From assembly GCA_013331415.1 (NCBI GenBank), contig DUGL01000202.1, positions 4,722 to 35,751 of the forward strand: 31,030 nucleotides of DNA. Direction: 5' to 3'. Below, piece after piece: positions 14,705 through 20,937 of the stretch. The stretch is from Methanoregulaceae archaeon (GTDB lineage Archaea; Halobacteriota; Methanomicrobia; Methanomicrobiales; Methanospirillaceae). The position numbers were made by a program, and so were the translations under genes. Within the stretch, counting starts at the first letter, position 1, and every line of letters begins with the position of its first letter. Below the pieces are notes generated by a model. The model did not search any database. It had not been told where the DNA came from and saw only the letters and a program-made list of their open reading frames with translations.

Positions 14705-16186
14705 ATGTCACTGCTCGTGCTCGGGACTGCATCCCATGTGGGGAAGAGCACCGTGGTCGCGGCCCTCTGCAGGGTTCTTGTCAACCGCGGCATCCGGGTC
14801 GCACCCTTCAAGTCACAGAACATGAGCCTGAACTCGTATGTGACCCGTGATGGGGCCGAGATAGGTATTGCACAGGCGATGCAGGCATTTGCAGCCCGGA
14901 TTGAGCCGGACGCCGATATGAACCCGGTGCTGCTGAAACCGAAGGGGGAGAAGATCTCCCAGGTGGTTGTCCTGGGCCGCCCCTGGAAGGATCTCCCGGT
15001 CTCTGAATACTACCAGGAGACCTCCCACCTCCTTGCCATTGCGGTCTCGTCAGCAAGACGACTGATCGCCGGGCACGGGCATATCGTTGCCGAAGGGGCA
15101 GGGGGTGCTGCCGAACTGAACCTGTACACCCGGGATATCGCAAATATCCGGATCGAACGCGAACTTGGCCTCCCTGTCATCCTTGTCGCTGACATCGAGC
15201 GGGGAGGGGTCTTTGCCCAGGTCTACGGGACCCTCTCCCTCCTTCCTGACGACATACGGCCACAGGTGATGGGGATCATCATCAACAAGTTCCGTGGAGA
15301 CCCGGCACTCTTTACCGACGGGGTCCGGATCATCGAAGATCTCTGTGGCGTCCCGGTCCTGGGGGTCCTCCCGGTCCTTTCCCTCCCCCTTCCAAGCGAG
15401 GATTCGCTCTCGCTTGGAGACAAGAAGCCCGGCAACCTCCCCGTAAAGATTGCTGTCATCCGGCTCGCCCGCATCTCGAATTTCACGGATTTTGAGCAGC
15501 TCGAACGATATGCAGCGGTCAGCTACGTCCTGCCGGGATCAGACCTCTCATCCTTTGACTGTATCATCATCCCCGGGAGCAAGAACACTGTTGACGACCT
15601 CCTGGAGCTCCGGTCCAGCGGCACGGCAGGAGCGATCATCCAGGCCCGGAACCGGGGGATCGTGGTAATCGGGATCTGCGGGGGGTACCAGATGCTGGGG
15701 CAGGAGGTTGTCGATACGGGAGTAGAGTCCTGCAGGGGCAGCTACGAAGGACTCGGCCTGCTCCAGGTCACGACACATTTTTCCCGGTACGAGAAGATCA
15801 CAACACAGGTCTCCCGCACAGCACGTCCTTTGGGCCCGATACTTACCCGGATCGGAACCGTGCAGGGATACGAGATCCACATGGGTGAGACCGAGCGTTC
15901 CGGAGATGATGAAGCATTTATCGGTGAAGGGGCGGTATCTCCGGACGGGATGGTGATCGGGACCTACCTTCACGGCCTCTTTGAAAACGCATCTGCCGTC
16001 CATGCCCTCATCTCGTACCTCATGGAGAAGAAAGGCCTCCCCTTCGAGCCGGAACCCTGGGACGACACACGGGACGTGTATGACGATCTTGCGAGGGAGT
16101 TCGAGCGGTATGTCCGGTTGGATCCGATACTGGCTCTGTTCAACGAAGAGATGCCACCCGGGAGGTTTTTACCCGGGCAGGGATAA
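14705..16186 (+). CDS. cobQ: Cobyric acid synthase
   Basis: Amidates four side chains of adenosylcobyrinic acid a,c-diamide to make cobyric acid, using glutamine and ATP, in the cytosolic cobalamin pathway (CobQ/CbiP). The 493-aa length is normal. The N-terminal ATPase half starts GTASHVGKSTVVAALCRVL (7-25, P-loop-like), then FKSQNMSLNSY and VAEGAGGAAELNL. The C-terminal class I glutaminase half has the nucleophile in GICGGYQMLG (C325) and the histidine in GTYLHGLFEN (H423). It diverges from the B12-dependent nrdJ, so the cofactor-producing and cofactor-using genes are side by side. The start at 14705 sits 26 nt past the TATA box. Confidence 0.95.
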   Translation: MSLLVLGTASHVGKSTVVAALCRVLVNRGIRVAPFKSQNMSLNSYVTRDGAEIGIAQAMQAFAARIEPDADMNPVLLKPKGEKISQVVVLGRPWKDLPVSEYYQETSHLLAIAVSSARRLIAGHGHIVAEGAGGAAELNLYTRDIANIRIERELGLPVILVADIERGGVFAQVYGTLSLLPDDIRPQVMGIIINKFRGDPALFTDGVRIIEDLCGVPVLGVLPVLSLPLPSEDSLSLGDKKPGNLPVKIAVIRLARISNFTDFEQLERYAAVSYVLPGSDLSSFDCIIIPGSKNTVDDLLELRSSGTAGAIIQARNRGIVVIGICGGYQMLGQEVVDTGVESCRGSYEGLGLLQVTTHFSRYEKITTQVSRTARPLGPILTRIGTVQGYEIHMGETERSGDDEAFIGEGAVSPDGMVIGTYLHGLFENASAVHALISYLMEKKGLPFEPEPWDDTRDVYDDLAREFERYVRLDPILALFNEEMPPGRFLPGQG

Positions 16187-16219
16187 TAGGTGTGAGAGAA
16201 TAGTATGAGCGGGTGACCG

Positions 16220-16561
16220 ATGGCTGTCAGAATCTCCCTTACCACGGATAACGAGATGATGGAACTGGTCGACCGGTATGCAAAAGAGCATGGCGTGGAC
16301 CGGAACCGGGCGCTCCTTGAGCTGATTCAGGGCGGGCTGTCCCGGCCCGACGGTGGCCAGCCGGTGAACCTGAACCATAAACGGGCTTTTGAAGAGTACC
16401 GGGATATCAAGCAGGCCGTTGACGGGATGCAGCTGTCGCTAAAGGAACTGTCCGAAGAGGTGAAACTGATCCATCACATCATCGATGTTGAATGGGGGCT
16501 GGAGATGAGACCGGTCCCCTACCAGAGCAGGAGATGGTGGGAGTTCTGGAAGAGCCAGTAG
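16220..16561 (+). CDS. Small protein with ribbon-helix-helix-like N-terminus
   Basis: A 113-aa protein I cannot assign to a named family. Residues 2-38 (VRISLTTDNEMMELVDRYA, then HGVDRNRALLELIQGGL) have the strand-helix-helix pattern of ribbon-helix-helix DNA-binding or antitoxin-like proteins. The middle (about 55-90) looks like a coiled coil (VDGMQLSLKELSEEVKLIHH). The C-terminus is tryptophan-rich (RRWWEFWKSQ). It follows cobQ by 33 nt with GGGTGA upstream, so it may share the cobQ transcript. A DNA-binding regulator is possible. No toxin partner is adjacent; the next gene is convergent and begins 3 nt away. Confidence 0.65.
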   Translation: MAVRISLTTDNEMMELVDRYAKEHGVDRNRALLELIQGGLSRPDGGQPVNLNHKRAFEEYRDIKQAVDGMQLSLKELSEEVKLIHHIIDVEWGLEMRPVPYQSRRWWEFWKSQ

Positions 16562-16564
16562 CCC

Positions 16565-16831
16565 TCACCCGATGACATTCATCATGCTCCGGTACCCTTC
16601 TCCCTGCCTGTCGGCGCATTTTACGGCCTGCACCGCCTTCAGGTCCACTTCTTCGCACGCCCGGTGACGCAGGCAATACGCCAGCGCTGGAGACGTGACA
16701 TACTCCCCATGGACCCGGAATGCACGGGAATACACACAGAAACGGCAATGCTCAATGCTCTCATCCTTCCCGGGCAGACACGGGACCCGGCCTTTTCTGA
16801 CTTCAAGGATTCGGTAATCATCATCCGGCAT
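16565..16831 (-). CDS. Small cysteine-rich protein, unknown function
   Basis: An 88-aa soluble protein with six cysteines (C18, C29, C32, C53, C59, C72), including the pair HCRFC and the segment CLRHRAC. This pattern fits a metal or Fe-S site but matches no family I know. It starts at ATG 16831 with GGAG about 10 nt upstream, and its stop is 3 nt from that of the convergent gene. It lies 87 nt downstream of the coiled-coil gene in the same direction and may belong to the larB-nadM transcript. It could be a small accessory or electron-transfer protein, which is speculation. Confidence 0.6.
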   Translation of the reverse strand: MPDDDYRILEVRKGRVPCLPGKDESIEHCRFCVYSRAFRVHGEYVTSPALAYCLRHRACEEVDLKAVQAVKCADRQGEGYRSMMNVIG

Positions 16832-16918
16832 ACTTCACTCACTCCACGCACCCTGTACTCCCTGGTCCCGAGGGAGGATTCACCGGGAGGGGCCCCTGAT
16901 CCATACCTGCGTCTCCGT

Positions 16919-18190
16919 TCATGTTTGTACCACGTCTTTCCCCGTGAGATCCCGGATTCCTGACCTGATCTTCTCAAAGACGAGCGCGATCTCCTTCTCC
17001 AGCACTTCATTGCGGTCGGTGAGTCCCAGAAGCCGGGACTGTTGTGTCGCGATCCGCAGAGAGAGGGTCTCATCCTTTTTCCGGGCAGCCCGGAGATCAG
17101 CCTGGAGCGGGTGATCCTGGTACGCACGCTCCTTTCCCTGGAACCGGATACGTGCACCCTCCGTCCGGGCATATCCTTCCCGCACCCGGGCGCTGATATC
17201 ACAATCTCCGGAGAATAGCTCTTTTTCCTCCTTATTTTTCAGAGCGATCTCACCGCTCGCGATCATACTCATCACGGGTGGCAGTGTCCTGACAAGGTTC
17301 GGCTGAAGCTGCCCTTCTTCCGGAATTCCGGCACCGGAGAGCATATGGACAACTGCCTCGATCTCCTTTGCTGCCGCAGCACCATGGATCCGGCCGAGCA
17401 CCTTCTCTCCTTTCCGATAGACATGGAGCAGGACGGCAAGATCGGCATGGAGGGCCCGCTCTTCGTCATGATAGGCCTGCTGTACGTGGAGAAGCTCCTC
17501 TTTTTCACTCTTCAGAACCCCGTGCTCCACTGCTTCCTGTATCTCCCTGATCTGGTCCCTGATGAGAATTCGCTCCCGCTCGGTATTTTCGATATCCTGG
17601 CGAATCCCCGTCACCTCCGCCATTCCTGTAATCTGCTCGTCAACTGCTGCATGGAAACGGGCGAGATCGGCGCGGATACCGGCAATACGCGCCCTCCTGC
17701 TGCGGGCTGTTGCGATGACGGGAGTCATCGCGTTCATCTCTCTTCCTATCAGGTCTACCGTCTCCCGTATCTCCTTCATCTCGTCAGGGAAGACCCCCCT
17801 GAGGTACCTTCCGGGGCCAGCGAGCCCTTTCACGCATCCCTTGAGACTGTCTGTTGCAGCCAGGTAGAACTCCCCGGGATCTTCCGGCAGTTCTTTTCCC
17901 AGCGATGAGAGCATTGCCCGTTCAAACTGGGGCAGGGTATTCTTTGCGATCGTCTCCAGTTTTGGGTGATACGCTTCTTCGCGCTCCTTGGAGGCCAGGT
18001 TCTGGACCCTGGCACTGAGGTCTGAACGGAGCTGCCGTATGGCAGTTCTCTGGTCACGCGTGTTCTCTCTCTCCGTGGCGGCACTGTCCGACTCGAGGGA
18101 TTCGAGAAGCCCGGGCAGTTCATCCATACCACAGGTCGCCACGACCTCTTCCGCATGCTGGCTGAAGAGATCCTTTATACGACGGAACAT
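16919..18190 (-). CDS. Long coiled-coil protein, unknown function
   Basis: A 423-aa soluble protein with no transmembrane segment and no recognisable catalytic motif. It is rich in Glu, Arg, Leu and Ala, with long heptad-like helical stretches (for example DIENTERERILIRDQIREIQ and the region from about 345 to the end). This suggests an elongated scaffold or an SMC-like arm without ATPase heads. The frame can start at GTG 18199. ATG 18190 is used because AGGA lies upstream of it at a usable though long distance and ATG is the commoner start codon. It follows nadM by 16-25 nt, so it is likely in the larB-nadM operon. I do not recognise the family. Confidence 0.72.
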   Translation of the reverse strand: MFRRIKDLFSQHAEEVVATCGMDELPGLLESLESDSAATERENTRDQRTAIRQLRSDLSARVQNLASKEREEAYHPKLETIAKNTLPQFERAMLSSLGKELPEDPGEFYLAATDSLKGCVKGLAGPGRYLRGVFPDEMKEIRETVDLIGREMNAMTPVIATARSRRARIAGIRADLARFHAAVDEQITGMAEVTGIRQDIENTERERILIRDQIREIQEAVEHGVLKSEKEELLHVQQAYHDEERALHADLAVLLHVYRKGEKVLGRIHGAAAAKEIEAVVHMLSGAGIPEEGQLQPNLVRTLPPVMSMIASGEIALKNKEEKELFSGDCDISARVREGYARTEGARIRFQGKERAYQDHPLQADLRAARKKDETLSLRIATQQSRLLGLTDRNEVLEKEIALVFEKIRSGIRDLTGKDVVQT

Positions 18191-18215
18191 GTCACACACG
18201 TATCCTGGGATTCAT

Positions 18216-18746
18216 TCATCGTTGCAGTTCACACTCTTCGCAATCGTTTCGCGCGATCTGGCGGATGCGCTCCACACCGTCTATCTCCCGGACCACGACC
18301 GCAACTTCGGGTGGGACCAGGTGCTCCCAGTCCTCCCCCCGAAGCATTCTCCTCCGGATCTCGGTCCCGCTGTGGAGCTGTCGTTCATACAGAGCGGGTG
18401 ACTGGACCAAAATCCCCTCCTCCTCAAAGAGCCGCATCACGAGCGGGTTACTTGAATAGATCATGTCAAAAGGCGGCACCATGGAACGGACGTGCGCGAC
18501 CCAGAGGGCATTTCTCCTGATGTCCTCGATGGGTATGACGTATATCGGGATCCGGACCTTCTGCAGTGATCCGGTGATCATGAGGATCCGCTCGCCAGCA
18601 GTGAAAGGGTTCTGTTGTTCATGGCTGAGTTGTGCACTTCCCACCCCGATGACGATTGCATCGACCTTCTTCGCTATCTGTTCAAGCACGTACTGGTGCC
18701 CGTTATGGTACGGTTGAAACCGCCCGATGTAGAATGCCCGTGTCAT
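18216..18746 (-). CDS. nadM: Nicotinamide-nucleotide adenylyltransferase (archaeal type)
   Basis: Transfers AMP from ATP to NMN (and usually NaMN) to make NAD+ or its deamido form. The 176-aa product has the nucleotidyltransferase signature GRFQPYHNGH (8-17), the phosphate-contact region NPFTAGERILMI, and the C-terminal SGTEIRRRM corresponding to the family's ISGTxIR motif (about 126-134). The C-terminus adds a small CEEC pair. The ATG overlaps the larB stop as ATGA, so translation is coupled to an enzyme that consumes a nicotinate dinucleotide. Confidence 0.94.
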   Translation of the reverse strand: MTRAFYIGRFQPYHNGHQYVLEQIAKKVDAIVIGVGSAQLSHEQQNPFTAGERILMITGSLQKVRIPIYVIPIEDIRRNALWVAHVRSMVPPFDMIYSSNPLVMRLFEEEGILVQSPALYERQLHSGTEIRRRMLRGEDWEHLVPPEVAVVVREIDGVERIRQIARNDCEECELQR

Positions 18747-19564
18747 TGCCCCACCACCAGGTTCGCAATCTGCGCTGCGTATGCACCTGCCGTGAACCCG
18801 GCATCAATATTGACAACGGCAAGCACCGAACATGACTGGAGCATGCTTGCCAGCGCAGCCCGCCCGTGCCCCATATACCCGTAACCGGTGCTTACCGGCA
18901 CCCCGATCACCGGCCGATCGACGAGTCCTGCAACAACAGCAGGGAGGGTCCCCTCCCTCCCGGCAGCGACCACGAAGACCTGGGCTTCATGACATTTTTT
19001 CAGGGCGGGAAAGAGCCGGTGGATACCAGCAGCACCGACATCATATGCCGTACAGACCCGGCATCCCATCTCCATGGCAACGACCCGGGCCTCCTCGGCC
19101 ACCCTGATATCGGAAGTACCCGCCGTGATAATCCCAACGACACCCCCGCTCTGCCTGACTTCTGCTCCTCGCGAGAGGACAACCATCCGTGCCTCATCAT
19201 GGCAGGTCACCATGAAACCCCCGGTTTGTGCCCGTTCCCGGAGGAGTACTGCCTGTTCCCGTGAGATGCGGGAGACGAGGCATCGTCCCGATGACCGGGC
19301 GTGGGCGAGCGCAATATCCGCAAGGTGGGAGGGCAGTTTCCCTTCGGCAAGGACCACCTCGGGGATTCCGCACCGTATGCGCCTTCCGAGGTCAAGACAG
19401 GCAAAATCCCCCACCTCCTCTATCCGCAGCGCATCGATCTCCCTCTCCGCATATTCAATGCTGATCTCACCCGCACGCACCTGCCTGAGCAGCTCCCGGA
19501 GCATTTTTGCAGCCTGCATTCCTCGCGGGTCAAGACCAGGGTTCGCATGCCATGCTGAACCCAT
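18743..19564 (-). CDS. larB: LarB-type nickel-pincer cofactor biosynthesis protein (NaAD carboxylase/hydrolase)
   Basis: LarB carboxylates the pyridine ring of nicotinic acid adenine dinucleotide and releases AMP, the first step toward the nickel-pincer nucleotide cofactor. The 273-aa product has a LarB N-terminal helical part (LRQVRAGEISIEYAEREID) and a PurE-like C-terminal domain. That domain shows VGIITAGTSDIRVAEEA, VVAAGREGTLPAVVAGLVDR and VPVSTGYG, then a cysteine in MLQSCSVLAVVNIDAGF at the expected place of the catalytic cysteine. The start used has GAGGG about 7 nt upstream. Internal ATGs at codons 16 and 21 match the usual LarB start more closely and are alternatives. larC and larE are not in the window. 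Confidence 0.88.
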   Translation of the reverse strand: MGSAWHANPGLDPRGMQAAKMLRELLRQVRAGEISIEYAEREIDALRIEEVGDFACLDLGRRIRCGIPEVVLAEGKLPSHLADIALAHARSSGRCLVSRISREQAVLLRERAQTGGFMVTCHDEARMVVLSRGAEVRQSGGVVGIITAGTSDIRVAEEARVVAMEMGCRVCTAYDVGAAGIHRLFPALKKCHEAQVFVVAAGREGTLPAVVAGLVDRPVIGVPVSTGYGYMGHGRAALASMLQSCSVLAVVNIDAGFTAGAYAAQIANLVVGQ

Positions 19565-19642
19565 GATCTGCCCTCAGTTCACCCCCTTGTTCCATGCTCA
19601 CGCCCGACACTGTTCCGTATACTAGGACTGGTATTCCCAGTG

Positions 19643-19651
19643 CTTTATAAG
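19643..19651 (-). promoter_or_regulatory. TATA box of the larB-nadM operon
   Basis: The minus strand reads CTTATAAAG, a good archaeal TATA box. Initiation about 25 nt downstream (near 19619) gives a leader of around 55 nt with the GAGGG ribosome-binding site just before ATG 19564. Confidence 0.55.
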
Positions 19652-19652
19652 C

Positions 19653-20071
19653 TTTTATCACACTCTGCCTCGCTGCGACCAGGGATGCTGAATAACTACC
19701 CTGGATTTGGAACAACGCCCGTACCCAGACGGAACAGGGATTTTGGGGGATTGATGGGTCATAACCGGTTCCTAAAAAAAGAGCTGCATTGCCGGATGTG
19801 CTCAGGGATCCGTTCACAATCAACCCCGGGAGCCACTGCCTTCAGAGGTGATGCGGGGGGGAACGCAGGGGAGCGAAGGAATGAAACGCAGATGAGACCG
19901 TTCGGTCTCAGGCATCCCTGATGGAAACCACGAACAGGGTTTTCATGCCAAAACCCGGGATATCCCAAAGACACGCGTACGGCGGACCAGTCGTAAAAAA
20001 TACGATCCCATGACGACTGTTCCTGCCCGTTTGCGATGACCTCCCTGAAAAAGTGGGGTTATCGTGTGCCT
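19653..20071. other. Hairpin-rich non-coding region
   Basis: About 420 nt without a believable gene, between the larB promoter and the small secreted-protein gene. It contains TGAGACCG-TT-CGGTCTCA (19893-19910), GGGTTTT-CATGCC-AAAACCC (19937-19956) and the perfect palindrome GGGATATCCC (19957-19966), all within 74 nt. Two A-runs (19774-19780 and 19995-20000) are T-runs on the minus strand. It may be a 3' untranslated or terminator region of the secreted-protein gene, or a small structured RNA. Confidence 0.45.
19991..20006 (-). terminator. Candidate terminator of the small secreted-protein gene
   Basis: On the minus strand ATCGTATTTTTTACGA places a T6 run inside a short self-complementary TCGTA/TACGA element, 66 nt after the stop of the 20072-20395 gene. 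T-runs are the known signal for archaeal RNA polymerase termination. A second T7 run on the same strand lies at 19780-19774. Confidence 0.4.
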
Positions 20072-20395
20072 TCAGGAGCCCGAAAACCAGCTGGAAAAGC
20101 GCTCAGAGAGAGATGGACGGTTGAAGGAGTATGGCAGCCGATCCCACGCGGGTGCGGGTACTGTGGTGCGTTGCGCGCTCAGGGATGCTGCGCGCTGGTA
20201 ATCTTCAATGGTGAGTTTCGGCAGGGTGAAATTTGGCTCGGGAAAGATGGATGGTCCACCCGGCCCGGCAGCAGGATTGAAGGAGTGTTGCGACCCTGCC
20301 CTTGTTATGCAGGGAAAACAGTCCGCTGCGGAAGCGGTACTGATCAGCGCAATCCCGATGAGCAGGGGAACGACGAAGAGGTATATCCGGGACAT
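20072..20395 (-). CDS. Small secreted protein, unknown function
   Basis: A 107-aa protein with a clear signal peptide: MSRIYLFVVPLLIGIALIS followed by TASA and a predicted signal peptidase I cut before ADCFPC. The mature part is about 84 aa, proline/serine-rich, with one CxxC pair (CFPC) and no known domain. The frame is open 44 codons further upstream, but the ATG at 20395 is supported by the signal peptide and by a TATA box 22-32 nt upstream. I do not recognise a family. Surface or extracellular location is a fair inference. Confidence 0.65.
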   Translation of the reverse strand: MSRIYLFVVPLLIGIALISTASAADCFPCITRAGSQHSFNPAAGPGGPSIFPEPNFTLPKLTIEDYQRAASLSAQRTTVPAPAWDRLPYSFNRPSLSERFSSWFSGS

Positions 20396-20416
20396 GACCA
20401 GTCTTTTCCCGGTCAG

Positions 20417-20427
20417 ATATTTAAAAA
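20417..20427 (-). promoter_or_regulatory. TATA box of the small secreted-protein gene
   Basis: The minus strand reads TTTTTAAATAT, 22-32 nt upstream of the ATG at 20395. This spacing predicts a leaderless or nearly leaderless transcript. Confidence 0.55.
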
Positions 20428-20542
20428 TTCCTACCCGGTTATTTTCAGAGCGGGGATGAGGGTGAGAGATAGACCTGCCCGGGCATGTCCAGACGCCTGT
20501 CCGCTCATTGAGTTTAAAGCCTTTCAAAACAAAACCTGATAG

Positions 20543-20550
20543 GATATAAA
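20543..20550 (+). promoter_or_regulatory. TATA box of the membrane protein-hisS-top6BA operon
   Basis: GATATAAA on the plus strand lies about 60 nt before the ATG of the small membrane protein and about 20 nt before the 14-codon frame at 20567. Initiation would fall near 20570. No other good TATA box was noticed before hisS or top6B, so this box may serve the whole run. Confidence 0.5.
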
Positions 20551-20566
20551 GGGAGCAGTAACGCTG

Positions 20567-20611
20567 ATGAATACTTCAATCCACGCACGGGTGTACCGGT
20601 TCGTACCATGA
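20567..20611 (+). CDS. Possible 14-codon leader ORF
   Basis: The frame MNTSIHARVYRFVP ends in a TGA that overlaps the ATG of the membrane protein as ATGA (20608-20611). GGAG lies 11 nt upstream of its ATG. The predicted transcription start (near 20570) is so close that the ATG may or may not be transcribed, so this could be chance. No amino acid run typical of an attenuator is present; one histidine is encoded. Confidence 0.25.
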   Translation: MNTSIHARVYRFVP

Positions 20612-20931
20612 CCTATCTCGTCTATATTGCCTTTTTTGGGGCAGCAGTAGTTTTTTTTCTGTGGTTACGCGATGCCCGGATCTTTTACCGGACAGGACTG
20701 CCGGGATACCGGAAAGCAGCGTACCGGGGTGTCCTGTATGGGGCCCTCGCCATTCTTGGTGTCGCCGTTGCAGTCTCCCTGCTTGAGATCCTTGGCCTTG
20801 GGCTGATCCTTGCCGCCCTGTACCTGCAGGGACGGGAGTGCAGAGAGACGGTGTGGGGGTCTGAGGGGACCCTCGACCGCGTATTCGGCCGGGCATCCGG
20901 GAGAGCCAGGACAGCAAAGAAGGGGGACTGA
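20608..20931 (+). CDS. Small membrane protein, unknown function
   Basis: A 107-aa protein with two hydrophobic segments: about 4-20 (LVYIAFFGAAVVFFLWL) and a long one at about 40-70 (YGALAILGVAVAVSLLEILG onward). A basic loop lies between them (RDARIFYRTGLPGYRKAAYR) and the tail is polar and basic. It lies 6 nt before hisS in the same frame direction, so the two are probably co-transcribed. No family is recognised. The overlap with an upstream 14-codon frame could couple its translation. Confidence 0.65.
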   Translation: MTYLVYIAFFGAAVVFFLWLRDARIFYRTGLPGYRKAAYRGVLYGALAILGVAVAVSLLEILGLGLILAALYLQGRECRETVWGSEGTLDRVFGRASGRARTAKKGD

Positions 20932-20937
20932 AACGCG

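Noticed and set aside
19530..19823. 97-codon minus-strand frame upstream of larB
   Set aside because: It spans the larB TATA box and overlaps the larB start, and the protein has no recognisable features.
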